Positions 27,921-36,684 of a stretch of 36,684 nt of DNA are shown here, one piece after another; the stretch's first letter is position 1; each line of letters opens with the position of its first letter. The position numbers were made by a program, and so were the translations under genes. Source of the DNA: Kluyvera ascorbata ATCC 33433. Lineage in GTDB: Bacteria; Pseudomonadota; Gammaproteobacteria; Enterobacterales; Enterobacteriaceae. The DNA lies in contig NZ_JMPL01000036.1 of the NCBI RefSeq assembly GCF_000735365.1, positions 1-36,684 of the forward strand. Direction: 5' to 3'. The notes beneath the pieces were generated by a model. It searched no databases. It saw only the letters and a program-made list of their open reading frames with translations, and was not told where the DNA came from.

Positions 27921-29396
27921 TTAGCGGAACTGCGTTTTTCGCAGAGCAAGATAGTCCAGCAGACAACCGAACACGATGCCAACAAAGGCAATCAGCACCC
28001 CGACTTCGAGTACGATTCCGGACCATTCGAGTGCGGTGAGGTTCAGGGCATTCGCAATCAGCATCACCAGCCAGATACCCAACAGCGCGGTACCTAGAAG
28101 CAACAGTCGCAGCGCAAGGCGGTAGGCACCAGCGTAGCTATCACGCGGCATAAATTGCTCGGTTTGCTGAGTGTATTCCAGCGTCTGGCGGCAGATAAGC
28201 AGCAGCAAAATGCCCGGTACGGCGGCAATAACGGAGAACAGATAGAACGTTGGCCAGCCGTGAGCTTCGACAAACCAGCCGGCAATTGGCCCAACGTAGA
28301 CACGCCCGACGGCGGAGAGCGCCGACAGTAGCGCAAACTGGGTCGCGGAAAACGACTTGTTACACAGCGTCATCAGCAGCGCGACGAATGCAGCCGTGCC
28401 CATGCCACCGCATAGGTTTTCAAAGAAGACCGCGGCGGCCATGGAATAAATATGTTTATCGGTGACCGAGAGCGCCCAATAGCCAGCGTTCGATACACCC
28501 TGCAAAATGCCAAATATCAGCAGCGCGCGGAACAGCGTCAGGCGCTGCATCAGCACGCCACCGTAAAGTGCGCCGACAATGGTCGCAAACAGGCCGAGGG
28601 TTTTGTTAACCATCCCTACCTGGCCTGCGTCAAACCCGACGCCGCGAATGAGGAAGGTGGTCGTCAGGCTCATGGCGAAGGCATCGCCCAGCTTGTACAT
28701 CACGATAAGCAGCAAGATAAGCCAGGCATTATTACGGCCGAAGAAGTCCTTTAATGGTGCAACAACCGCCTGCTCAAGGCTTTTAGGAACGGGGATGACG
28801 TCGCTGGGTTCAGGTGCCAGCAGCGTAGCAATAATACAAGGTACCAGCAGTGCGGCCATCAGCCAGTACATGCCCTGCCAGCCGAGCCATTTATCCGCCA
28901 GCCACAGCGCTAACCCACCGGAAACCAGCATCCCGAGGCGATAGCCCAGCACGCTAATCGCCGCGCCTGCACCGCGTTCCTCTGCCGGAAGCACGTCGGT
29001 TTTCCAGGCATCGAAGACGATATCCTGCGACGCGGAACAGAAGGCGATAATCACCGCCAGCGCTGCCATCCAGCGCAGTTGCGTGGAGGGCTCAAGAAAA
29101 CCCATCGCGGCGATGGCGATAAGCAGTAAACATTGGGTCGTTAATAGCCAGCCGCGACGGCGCCCTAAAAACGGCGGCGTATAGCGGTCCATGACCGGAG
29201 ACCACAGAAACTTAAAAACGTATGCCTGGCCGACAAGCGAGAAAAAACCAATGGTTTTCAGATCGATGTTTTCGACCGTCATCCATGCCTGCAGCGTCCC
29301 TGAGGTCAGGGCGAGCGGTAAGCCGGAAGCAAAGCCAAGAATCAGCAGAATGGCTGATTTCGGTTGCTGAAAAATGCGGAGATAGTGACCAGACAT
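27921..29396 (-). CDS. ampG: Muropeptide permease AmpG
   Basis: AmpG imports GlcNAc-anhydroMurNAc peptides from the periplasm for wall recycling, and is required for ampC beta-lactamase induction where AmpR is present. The product is 491 aa, equal to E. coli, with MFS-type helices and the conserved segments LILGFASGLPLALTSGTLQ, FCSASQDIVFDAWKTDVL and ALLSALSAVGRVYVGP. The C-terminal two-helix extension is more diverged than the rest. It lies 45 nt downstream of yajG, with a strong hairpin between them. Confidence 0.98.
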   Translation of the reverse strand: MSGHYLRIFQQPKSAILLILGFASGLPLALTSGTLQAWMTVENIDLKTIGFFSLVGQAYVFKFLWSPVMDRYTPPFLGRRRGWLLTTQCLLLIAIAAMGFLEPSTQLRWMAALAVIIAFCSASQDIVFDAWKTDVLPAEERGAGAAISVLGYRLGMLVSGGLALWLADKWLGWQGMYWLMAALLVPCIIATLLAPEPSDVIPVPKSLEQAVVAPLKDFFGRNNAWLILLLIVMYKLGDAFAMSLTTTFLIRGVGFDAGQVGMVNKTLGLFATIVGALYGGVLMQRLTLFRALLIFGILQGVSNAGYWALSVTDKHIYSMAAAVFFENLCGGMGTAAFVALLMTLCNKSFSATQFALLSALSAVGRVYVGPIAGWFVEAHGWPTFYLFSVIAAVPGILLLLICRQTLEYTQQTEQFMPRDSYAGAYRLALRLLLLGTALLGIWLVMLIANALNLTALEWSGIVLEVGVLIAFVGIVFGCLLDYLALRKTQFR

Positions 29397-29409
29397 AGTT
29401 TTCTTTGTT

Positions 29410-29433
29410 CAGACCCGGCCGAAGCCGGGTCTG
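29410..29433 (-). promoter_or_regulatory. UUCG-tetraloop hairpin between yajG and ampG
   Basis: CAGACCCGGC and GCCGGGTCTG form a perfect 10-bp stem. On the transcribed minus strand the loop is TTCG closed by C-G, the exceptionally stable tetraloop. There is no T-tract after it (AACAAAGAAAAC, then the ampG ATG), so it is more likely an mRNA 3'-end stabiliser, attenuator or translation modulator than a full terminator. Confidence 0.6.
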
Positions 29434-29441
29434 TGACGAGA

Positions 29442-30020
29442 TTAGCGCGCGTTCTGCTTGATGAAATCGTGGATAGTGGTGTCTTGTGCCATATCGGCGA
29501 TGGTATCGCCCAGCACGCTATCAACGGTATCGGAAATGTTTTTGTTGGAAGCCTGGAATGCGCCTTCAACGGAGTAGTTAGAACGGTAATTTTTGGTCAT
29601 TTTATTACCGTTAGCAGCGGTCGCGATGATGGCGATGTCGGCTTTGGTAGAAATGTTGTAACGCACGTTACCCTGGGAAACGTCTGCGTACAGCTGATTA
29701 ACGATAATCTGCAGGTTAACCGCACCGTTCGGGCCAATCATATAACCGCGTGCGGTCATCTGTTTTTCCAGTACTTCCTGCATCAGGAAACGCAGGTCAC
29801 GGGAAGCGGTCAGGGTGACCAGCTGGTTGTTACGGGTGACTTTTGCCAGTGCCTGATCCTGACGCTGGTCGGCACCGGTGATGCTAACGGTGACGCCCAT
29901 CAGGCTTGGATCTTGCTGAGGCAGAGTGATTTTTGGCGACACTTCAACCGTGGTTGGAGGCGTTGCGCATCCAGCCAGCATAAACAGTGCTACCAGTGGG
30001 AAGAGGATTTTTTTTAACAT
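29442..30020 (-). CDS. yajG: Putative lipoprotein YajG
   Basis: The product is 192 aa, equal to E. coli YajG. The lipoprotein signal MLKKILFPLVALFMLAGCAT has lipobox LAGC at Cys18. Thr/Pro residues follow, giving an outer-membrane type sorting context (no Asp at +2). The body (LMGVTVSITGADQRQDQALA, VNLQIIVNQLYADVSQG) is the YajG family domain of unknown function. It is the first gene of yajG-ampG and divergent from bolA. Confidence 0.96.
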   Translation of the reverse strand: MLKKILFPLVALFMLAGCATPPTTVEVSPKITLPQQDPSLMGVTVSITGADQRQDQALAKVTRNNQLVTLTASRDLRFLMQEVLEKQMTARGYMIGPNGAVNLQIIVNQLYADVSQGNVRYNISTKADIAIIATAANGNKMTKNYRSNYSVEGAFQASNKNISDTVDSVLGDTIADMAQDTTIHDFIKQNAR

Positions 30021-30061
30021 GTTAGGGGTCTCAAACGCATTGTTTACTGAAAATTCCCGCC

Positions 30062-30070
30062 ATCATAACA
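30062..30070 (-). promoter_or_regulatory. Extended -10 promoter candidate for yajG-ampG
   Basis: On the minus strand TGTTATGAT reads as TGn plus TATGAT, about 42 nt before the yajG ATG. The -35 region is poor. Confidence 0.4.
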
Positions 30071-30262
30071 TCGCCATCGGTCAGGGGAAGTAGGCAACGC
30101 ATGTAATTTCATCGTGTTGTTGCTTTTGTGTACTCGGAAACAAATAGAAGTAGGATTTAAGATGAGAAGCGATTGTAAAAGACGTTAACTTCATCTACTT
30201 GAGAAATAAAATGGCGTGAACGCTAATTTTTTGTTGCCTTCGTGTAATGGAATCAGTAAAAG

Positions 30263-30271
30263 CGGCTAACA
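30263..30271 (+). promoter_or_regulatory. Gearbox-like -10 element of bolA
   Basis: CGGCTAACA resembles the gearbox -10 of the E. coli bolA P1 promoter (CGGCTAGTA as recalled), which is sigma-S dependent and inversely related to growth rate. It lies about 47 nt before the bolA start. No clear -35 is seen. Confidence 0.4.
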
Positions 30272-30317
30272 TTTAAAGGGATAGGCGGCATCTTAACGTT
30301 GTCGGAGGAGTAATATC

Positions 30318-30635
30318 ATGATGATGCGTGAACAAATCGAAGAAAAACTGAGGGCAGCGTTTGAACCTGTTTTCCTGGAAGTCGTAGACGAAAGCTACCG
30401 CCACAACGTACCGGCCGGCTCTGAGAGCCACTTTAAAGTTGTGCTGGTGAGCGATAAGTTTACCGGGGAACGTTTTCTGAATCGTCATCGGATGATCTAC
30501 GGAACGTTAACAGAGGAGTTTGCGTCCACCGTCCATGCGCTGGCATTGCATACTTACACGCGAAAAGAGTGGGAAGGTTTGCAAGATACCGTCATTACCT
30601 CACCGCCATGCCGCGGAGCGGGCACTATCGCGTAG
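30318..30635 (+). CDS. bolA: Transcriptional regulator / morphogene BolA
   Basis: The product is 105 aa, the E. coli length, starting [15 protein letters not shown] after GGAGGAG. The BolA fold carries the conserved [27 protein letters not shown] region, including the His used in Fe-S complexes with the monothiol glutaredoxin GrxD. In E. coli BolA affects cell shape, stationary phase and biofilm genes. It is monocistronic with its own terminator. Confidence 0.97.
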   Translation: MMMREQIEEKLRAAFEPVFLEVVDESYRHNVPAGSESHFKVVLVSDKFTGERFLNRHRMIYGTLTEEFASTVHALALHTYTRKEWEGLQDTVITSPPCRGAGTIA

Positions 30636-30688
30636 AAAAGGCATTTGCAACACGGAACTTTTCCAGTATGTTGCGTACAGATTATGAG

Positions 30689-30716
30689 AAAACGGCCTGC
30701 GGGCCGTTTTGTTTTG
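30689..30716 (+). terminator. Rho-independent terminator of bolA
   Basis: AAAACGGCC (30689-30697) and GGCCGTTTT (30702-30710) form a 9-bp stem around TGCG, followed by GTTTTG. It lies about 55 nt after the bolA stop. Confidence 0.85.
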
Positions 30717-30803
30717 TCTGAATTTTGAGCGCATTCGACAGCGTTCAGACAAAAATTAGCCGGGAATTGTGAAAAATGCCGCAGCAACGCGTGATAACCG
30801 TTC

Positions 30804-30832
30804 TCGACTCATAAAAGTGATGCCGCTATAAT
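30804..30832 (+). promoter_or_regulatory. Promoter of tig
   Basis: TCGACT (30804-30809) and a perfect TATAAT (30827-30832) are 17 nt apart. The transcript would start near 30839, giving a 5' leader of about 140 nt. The leader contains a stem CCGCAA/TTGCGG with an inner AGCT pair (about 30912-30940). Confidence 0.6.
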
Positions 30833-30972
30833 GCTGCGTCTTATTTTTCGGAATGTCTTCGGGATGATTCTGACGACAGGGAATGTGATTGATTACGAGA
30901 GCATCCCAGGTCCGCAACGCCAGCTTTTCGAGCTTGCGGAGTAGAGTTGACCGAGCACTGTGATTTTTTTGA

Positions 30973-32280
<1,308 letters not shown>

Positions 32281-32307
32281 TTTCGCTTACCGGTTTACGG
32301 TTTTGAG

Positions 32308-32342
32308 AAAAAACCCGTTGCCTTTTGGTGACGGGTTTTTTT
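32308..32342 (+). terminator. Rho-independent terminator of tig
   Basis: AAAAAACCCGT and ACGGGTTTTTT pair, extended by an inner GCC/GGT contact around TTTT, and a T-tract follows. It lies about 28 nt after the tig stop. Confidence 0.9.
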
Positions 32343-32415
32343 ATTGCAGCAATAACCAAAGCTTGCGTGATAAAACGGCTTTTCGGTGTTAGCGTATCAA
32401 CAAAATATTGTTATG

Positions 32416-32444
32416 CTTGAAATAGGGTAGGATCGTACCCATAA
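32416..32444 (+). promoter_or_regulatory. Sigma-32-like heat-shock promoter of clpPX
   Basis: CTTGAA (32416-32421), a 15-nt spacer and ACCCATAA (32437-32444) match the sigma-32 pattern (CTTGAA and CCCCATnT) well. clpP is a known member of the heat-shock regulon. A perfect TATAAT at 32474-32479 lies closer to the gene and may be the -10 of a second, sigma-70 promoter. Confidence 0.7.
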
Positions 32445-32521
32445 CTGAGGGAACGAATCACTCGCCGCATCTCTATAATTAGCAAGCTGTGGCTATTTTA
32501 TTTATTATCCAGGAGACGGAA

Positions 32522-33145
32522 ATGTCATACAGTGGCGAACGAGATAATTTTGCACCCCACATGGCCCTGGTGCCGATGGTCATTGAACAGACCTCACGTG
32601 GCGAACGTTCTTTTGATATCTACTCCCGTCTGCTTAAAGAGCGCGTTATCTTTCTGACCGGTCAGGTCGAAGACCACATGGCAAACCTGATTGTGGCGCA
32701 AATGCTGTTTCTGGAAGCGGAAAACCCGGAAAAAGACATTTATTTATACATCAACTCCCCAGGTGGCGTGATTACAGCAGGGATGTCTATTTATGACACC
32801 ATGCAGTTTATCAAGCCGGATGTCAGCACCATTTGTATGGGGCAAGCGGCATCTATGGGCGCGTTCCTGCTGACCGCAGGCGCAAAAGGTAAGCGCTTCT
32901 GCTTGCCAAACTCCCGCGTAATGATTCACCAGCCGCTGGGCGGTTATCAGGGCCAGGCAACGGATATCGAAATCCATGCCCGTGAGATCCTGAAGGTGAA
33001 AGGACGCATGAATGAGCTTATGGCGCACCATACCGGCAAATCGCTGGAGCAGATTGAGAGCGACACGGAACGTGACCGTTTCCTGTCTGCTTCTGAAGCT
33101 GTCGAGTATGGTCTGGTTGACTCAATTTTGAGCCAGCGTAACTAA
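32522..33145 (+). CDS. clpP: ATP-dependent Clp protease proteolytic subunit
   Basis: ClpP forms the double-heptamer serine protease chamber that works with ClpX or ClpA. The start at 32522 (after CAGGAGACGGAA) gives 207 aa, the E. coli length, nearly identical; the frame is open 11 codons upstream without support. The catalytic triad is visible: Ser111 (QAASMGAF), His136 (VMIHQPLGG) and Asp185 (TERDRFLSA). The first 14 residues (ending PHM) match the E. coli propeptide that is removed by self-processing. Confidence 0.99.
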   Translation: MSYSGERDNFAPHMALVPMVIEQTSRGERSFDIYSRLLKERVIFLTGQVEDHMANLIVAQMLFLEAENPEKDIYLYINSPGGVITAGMSIYDTMQFIKPDVSTICMGQAASMGAFLLTAGAKGKRFCLPNSRVMIHQPLGGYQGQATDIEIHAREILKVKGRMNELMAHHTGKSLEQIESDTERDRFLSASEAVEYGLVDSILSQRN

Positions 33146-33279
33146 TGTCATGACGGCACGTGCCGCTGCACGGTATATACTACTAAGGGCGGCACAACGC
33201 TTGCGTAGCAGCTTGCGCTTAAGAATGGCATTTGCGTCGTCATATGCGGCACAAAGAACTTAAAAAGAGGTTTTGACTC

Positions 33280-34554
33280 ATGACAGATAAACGCAAAGAT
33301 GGCTCGGGCAAACTGTTGTACTGCTCTTTTTGCGGCAAAAGCCAGCACGAAGTGCGTAAGCTCATCGCCGGCCCATCCGTGTATATCTGCGACGAATGCG
33401 TCGACTTATGTAACGACATCATTCGCGAAGAGATTAAAGAAGTGGCGCCGCATCGTGAACGCAGTGCTCTGCCGACGCCACACGAAATTCGCCACCACTT
33501 AGATGACTACGTTATCGGTCAGGAACAGGCGAAAAAGGTGCTGGCCGTTGCGGTCTACAACCACTACAAACGTCTGCGTAACGGTGATACCAACAACGGT
33601 GTTGAGCTCGGCAAAAGTAACATTCTGCTGATTGGCCCGACCGGTTCAGGTAAAACCCTGCTGGCTGAAACGCTGGCGCGCCTGCTGGACGTACCGTTCA
33701 CCATGGCCGATGCGACCACCCTGACCGAAGCTGGTTACGTGGGTGAAGACGTTGAAAACATTATTCAGAAGCTGCTGCAGAAGTGCGACTACGACGTACA
33801 GAAAGCACAGCGCGGTATTGTTTACATCGATGAAATCGACAAGATTTCTCGTAAGTCCGATAACCCGTCAATCACCCGCGACGTATCCGGTGAAGGCGTA
33901 CAGCAGGCGCTGTTGAAGCTGATTGAAGGCACCGTGGCGGCCGTTCCGCCGCAGGGTGGCCGTAAACATCCGCAGCAGGAGTTCCTGCAGGTTGATACCT
34001 CGAAGATCCTGTTTATCTGCGGTGGTGCATTTGCTGGTCTGGATAAAGTGATTGCTAACCGTGTTGAAACTGGCTCCGGCATTGGTTTCGGCGCAACCGT
34101 AAAAGCAAAATCCGACAAAGCCAGCGAAGGTGAACTGCTGACCCAGGTTGAGCCAGAAGATCTGATCAAATTTGGTCTGATCCCTGAGTTCATCGGCCGT
34201 CTGCCGGTGGTCGCAACCCTGACTGAGCTGAGCGAAGAAGCGCTGATTCAGATCCTCAAAGAGCCGAAAAACGCCCTGACCAAACAGTATCAGGCGCTGT
34301 TTAACCTCGAAGGCGTGGATCTGGAATTCCGTGACGAAGCGCTGGACGCTATCGCCAAGAAAGCGATGGCGCGTAAAACCGGTGCTCGTGGTCTGCGCTC
34401 CATCGTAGAAGCCGCGCTGCTCGAAACCATGTACGATCTGCCTTCTATGGAAGACGTTGAGAAAGTGGTTATCGACGAATCGGTGATTGCCGGTCAAAGC
34501 GAACCGCTGCTGATTTACGGCAAGCCGGAAGCGCAGCAGGCATCTGGCGAATAA
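33280..34554 (+). CDS. clpX: ATP-dependent Clp protease ATP-binding subunit ClpX
   Basis: ClpX is the AAA+ unfoldase that recognises ssrA and other degrons and feeds ClpP. The product is 424 aa, the E. coli length. The N-terminal zinc domain has Cys15, Cys18, Cys37 and Cys40. Walker A GPTGSGKT is at 119-126 and Walker B lies in [10 protein letters not shown]. The ClpP-contacting IGF loop is seen in the [11 protein letters not shown] segment, and sensor-2 Arg in [12 protein letters not shown]. It lies 134 nt after clpP, a gap that contains the palindrome CGGCACGTGCCG (33154-33165). Confidence 0.99.
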   Translation: MTDKRKDGSGKLLYCSFCGKSQHEVRKLIAGPSVYICDECVDLCNDIIREEIKEVAPHRERSALPTPHEIRHHLDDYVIGQEQAKKVLAVAVYNHYKRLRNGDTNNGVELGKSNILLIGPTGSGKTLLAETLARLLDVPFTMADATTLTEAGYVGEDVENIIQKLLQKCDYDVQKAQRGIVYIDEIDKISRKSDNPSITRDVSGEGVQQALLKLIEGTVAAVPPQGGRKHPQQEFLQVDTSKILFICGGAFAGLDKVIANRVETGSGIGFGATVKAKSDKASEGELLTQVEPEDLIKFGLIPEFIGRLPVVATLTELSEEALIQILKEPKNALTKQYQALFNLEGVDLEFRDEALDAIAKKAMARKTGARGLRSIVEAALLETMYDLPSMEDVEKVVIDESVIAGQSEPLLIYGKPEAQQASGE

Positions 34555-34581
34555 TTCACCAGTTCATACAATCAGTTAATC

Positions 34582-34615
34582 AAAAAGGGGGGATTTTATC
34601 TCCCCTTTTATTTTT
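34582..34615 (+). terminator. Rho-independent terminator of clpPX
   Basis: AAAAAGGGG and CCCCTTTTA pair across a GGATTTTATCT loop region, followed by TTTTT. It lies about 28 nt after the clpX stop. Confidence 0.85.
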
Positions 34616-34628
34616 CCGTATTCATGGC

Positions 34629-34656
34629 GTTGAATGTGTGGAATACATCCCCATAT
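34629..34656 (+). promoter_or_regulatory. lon: Sigma-32 heat-shock promoter of lon
   Basis: GTTGAA (34629-34634), a 14-nt spacer and CCCCATAT (34649-34656) match the sigma-32 consensus and the known E. coli lon promoter in sequence and position. The leader to the ATG at 34738 is about 75 nt. Confidence 0.85.
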
Positions 34657-34737
34657 ACTGGTTACATGTTAATGGTTGTGTGAAGCACAGTCGCATGACC
34701 AGTTTACCTGGCGGACACTAAACTAAGAGAGAGCTCT

Positions 34738-36684
34738 ATGAATCCTGAGCGTTCTGAACGCATTGAAATCCCCGTATTGCCGTTGCGCGATGTGGTGGTT
34801 TATCCGCACATGGTCATCCCCTTATTTGTAGGGCGGGAAAAATCTATCCGTTGTCTTGAAGCGGCCATGGATCATGATAAAAAAATCATGCTGGTCGCGC
34901 AGAAAGATGCTTCAACGGATGAGCCGGGTGTAAACGATCTTTTCACCGTCGGGACCGTGGCCTCTATTTTACAAATGCTGAAGCTGCCTGACGGTACGGT
35001 CAAAGTGCTGGTCGAAGGGCTGCAGCGTGCGCGTATTTCTACGCTCTCTGATAACGGCGAACACTTCTCCGCGAAAGCAGAGTACCTTGAATCGCCGGCC
35101 ATTGAAGAGCGCGAGCAGGAAGTACTGGTACGCACCGCGATTGGTCAGTTTGAAGGCTATATCAAGCTGAACAAGAAAATCCCACCAGAAGTGCTGACGT
35201 CGCTGAACAGCATCGACGACCCTGCACGTCTGGCTGACACCATCGCGGCCCACATGCCGTTGAAGCTGGCAGATAAACAGTCCGTTCTGGAGATGTCTGA
35301 CATCAACGAGCGCCTGGAATATCTGATGGCGATGATGGAGTCAGAAATCGATCTGCTGCAGGTTGAGAAGCGCATTCGCAACCGCGTCAAAAAGCAGATG
35401 GAGAAATCCCAGCGTGAGTACTATCTGAACGAGCAAATGAAAGCCATTCAGAAAGAACTCGGCGAGATGGACGAAGTTCCTGACGAAAACGAAGCGTTGA
35501 AGCGTAAGATCGACGCGGCGAAAATGCCGAAAGAGGCGAAAGAGAAAACCGAAGCCGAACTGCAGAAGCTGAAAATGATGTCACCGATGTCAGCTGAAGC
35601 CACCGTGGTTCGCGGTTATATCGACTGGATGGTGCAGGTGCCGTGGAATTCGCGCAGCAAGGTCAAAAAAGACCTTCGTCAGGCGCAGGAAATCCTCGAT
35701 ACCGATCATTATGGCCTCGAGCGCGTCAAAGACCGTATTCTTGAGTATCTCGCGGTTCAAAGCCGTGTGAACAAGCTGAAAGGGCCAATCCTGTGCCTGG
35801 TAGGGCCTCCTGGTGTGGGTAAAACCTCTCTGGGTCAGTCCATTGCGCAGGCGACCGGACGTAAATACGTTCGTATGGCGCTGGGCGGCGTACGTGACGA
35901 AGCGGAAATCCGCGGTCACCGTCGTACTTACATCGGCTCTATGCCGGGTAAACTGATCCAGAAAATGGCCAAAGTGGGCGTTAAAAACCCGCTGTTCCTG
36001 CTCGATGAAATCGACAAAATGTCTTCGGACATGCGCGGTGACCCGGCCTCTGCTCTGCTGGAAGTACTTGATCCAGAACAGAACGTGGCGTTCAGCGATC
36101 ACTACCTGGAAGTCGATTACGATCTCAGCGACGTAATGTTCGTGGCGACGTCGAACTCCATGAACATTCCAGCGCCGCTGCTGGACCGTATGGAAGTGAT
36201 CCGTCTGTCCGGTTATACCGAAGACGAGAAGCTGAACATTGCAAAACGTCACCTGCTGCCGAAGCAGATTGAACGTAATGCGCTGAAAAAAGGCGAGCTG
36301 ACGGTTGATGACAGCGCGATTGTTGGCATCATTCGTTACTACACCCGTGAAGCGGGCGTCCGTAGCCTGGAACGTGAAATCTCGAAGCTGTGCCGTAAAG
36401 CGGTTAAACAGCTGTTGCTGGATAAAGATCTGAAGCACATCGAGATTAATGGCGACAATCTGCATGATTTCCTCGGCATTCAGCGCTTCGACTACGGTCG
36501 CGCCGATGACGAAAACCGTGTGGGTCAGGTCACCGGTCTGGCGTGGACGGAAGTGGGCGGCGACCTGCTGACCATTGAAACCGCCTGTGTACCGGGTAAA
36601 GGCAAGCTGACTTATACCGGTTCTCTGGGTGAAGTGATGCAGGAGTCCATTCAGGCAGCGCTGACCGTGGTGCGCGCGCGCGCA
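34738..36684 (+). CDS. lon: ATP-dependent serine protease Lon, N-terminal 649 residues (3' end outside window)
   Basis: The frame is open from ATG 34738 to the window edge, 649 of an expected 784 codons. Lon degrades misfolded and short-lived regulatory proteins such as SulA and RcsA. Visible: the N-terminal LON substrate domain (IPVLPLRDVVVYPHMVIPLF), coiled-coil region (about 190-310), AAA+ module with Walker A GPPGVGKT at residues 356-363, and Walker B LFLLDEIDKM. The proteolytic domain begins at about 590, but its Ser/Lys dyad lies beyond the edge. GAGAGAGCTCT precedes the ATG. Confidence 0.99.
   Translation, partial: MNPERSERIEIPVLPLRDVVVYPHMVIPLFVGREKSIRCLEAAMDHDKKIMLVAQKDASTDEPGVNDLFTVGTVASILQMLKLPDGTVKVLVEGLQRARISTLSDNGEHFSAKAEYLESPAIEEREQEVLVRTAIGQFEGYIKLNKKIPPEVLTSLNSIDDPARLADTIAAHMPLKLADKQSVLEMSDINERLEYLMAMMESEIDLLQVEKRIRNRVKKQMEKSQREYYLNEQMKAIQKELGEMDEVPDENEALKRKIDAAKMPKEAKEKTEAELQKLKMMSPMSAEATVVRGYIDWMVQVPWNSRSKVKKDLRQAQEILDTDHYGLERVKDRILEYLAVQSRVNKLKGPILCLVGPPGVGKTSLGQSIAQATGRKYVRMALGGVRDEAEIRGHRRTYIGSMPGKLIQKMAKVGVKNPLFLLDEIDKMSSDMRGDPASALLEVLDPEQNVAFSDHYLEVDYDLSDVMFVATSNSMNIPAPLLDRMEVIRLSGYTEDEKLNIAKRHLLPKQIERNALKKGELTVDDSAIVGIIRYYTREAGVRSLEREISKLCRKAVKQLLLDKDLKHIEINGDNLHDFLGIQRFDYGRADDENRVGQVTGLAWTEVGGDLLTIETACVPGKGKLTYTGSLGEVMQESIQAALTVVRARA

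Noticed and set aside
35590-36465. 291-codon minus-strand frame antisense to lon
   Set aside because: Antisense shadow inside the AAA+ region of lon, without family features.
36670-36684. Alternating GC tract at the window end, possible Z-DNA or repeat
   Set aside because: It is ordinary lon coding sequence (Val-Val-Arg-Ala-Arg-Ala), conserved at protein level in E. coli Lon.

Overview
This window is enterobacterial chromosome. The gene order nrdR-ribD-ribE-nusB-thiL-pgpA-yajO-dxs-ispA-xseB-thiI-yajL-panE-yajQ-yajR, then cyoEDCBA-ampG-yajG-bolA-tig-clpP-clpX-lon, matches the E. coli K-12 layout. Recalled E. coli proteins align along their length, mostly with equal lengths, but with enough substitutions to indicate a relative in the Enterobacteriaceae (Enterobacter/Klebsiella/Citrobacter-like) rather than E. 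coli. I cannot fix the genus. nrdR is cut at the left edge and lon at the right edge.

Region 1 (1-13235) is core: regulation of ribonucleotide reductase (nrdR), riboflavin synthesis (ribD, ribE), antitermination (nusB), thiamine diphosphate synthesis (thiL, with thiI further on), phosphatidylglycerol synthesis (pgpA), an aldo-keto reductase (yajO), the isoprenoid/exonuclease operon xseB-ispA-dxs, a DJ-1 family protein (yajL), ketopantoate reductase (panE), yajQ and the transporter yajR. REP-type palindromes lie between pgpA and yajO and between thiI and yajL.

Region 2 (about 13358-22620) is accessory. It sits between yajR and cyoE, which are neighbours in E. coli K-12. It holds a tight seven-gene minus-strand operon, in transcription order: AroE-like dehydrogenase, KstD-like flavoprotein, NIPSNAP protein, second KstD-like flavoprotein, TIM-barrel isomerase/dehydratase-like protein, AAHS-type aromatic acid transporter, Gfo/Idh/MocA dehydrogenase. 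A divergent PcaU/PobR-type IclR regulator faces it. The parts suggest uptake and oxidation of a six-membered-ring (hydroaromatic or cyclohexane) carboxylic acid, with ring desaturation by the two flavoproteins. This assignment is inference, and it is the best candidate for an undescribed system here. The IclR intergenic region carries a three-half-site operator-like array inside a good sigma-70 promoter. Next to the regulator is a short chromosomal hok/sok-type toxin locus.

Region 3 (22661-36684) is core again: cytochrome bo3 oxidase with heme O synthase (cyoABCDE), muropeptide permease and lipoprotein (yajG-ampG), the morphogene bolA, then the protein quality-control block tig, clpP, clpX, lon. 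clpP and lon are preceded by recognisable sigma-32-like heat-shock promoters. No tRNA, rRNA, CRISPR array, insertion sequence or integrase was seen.
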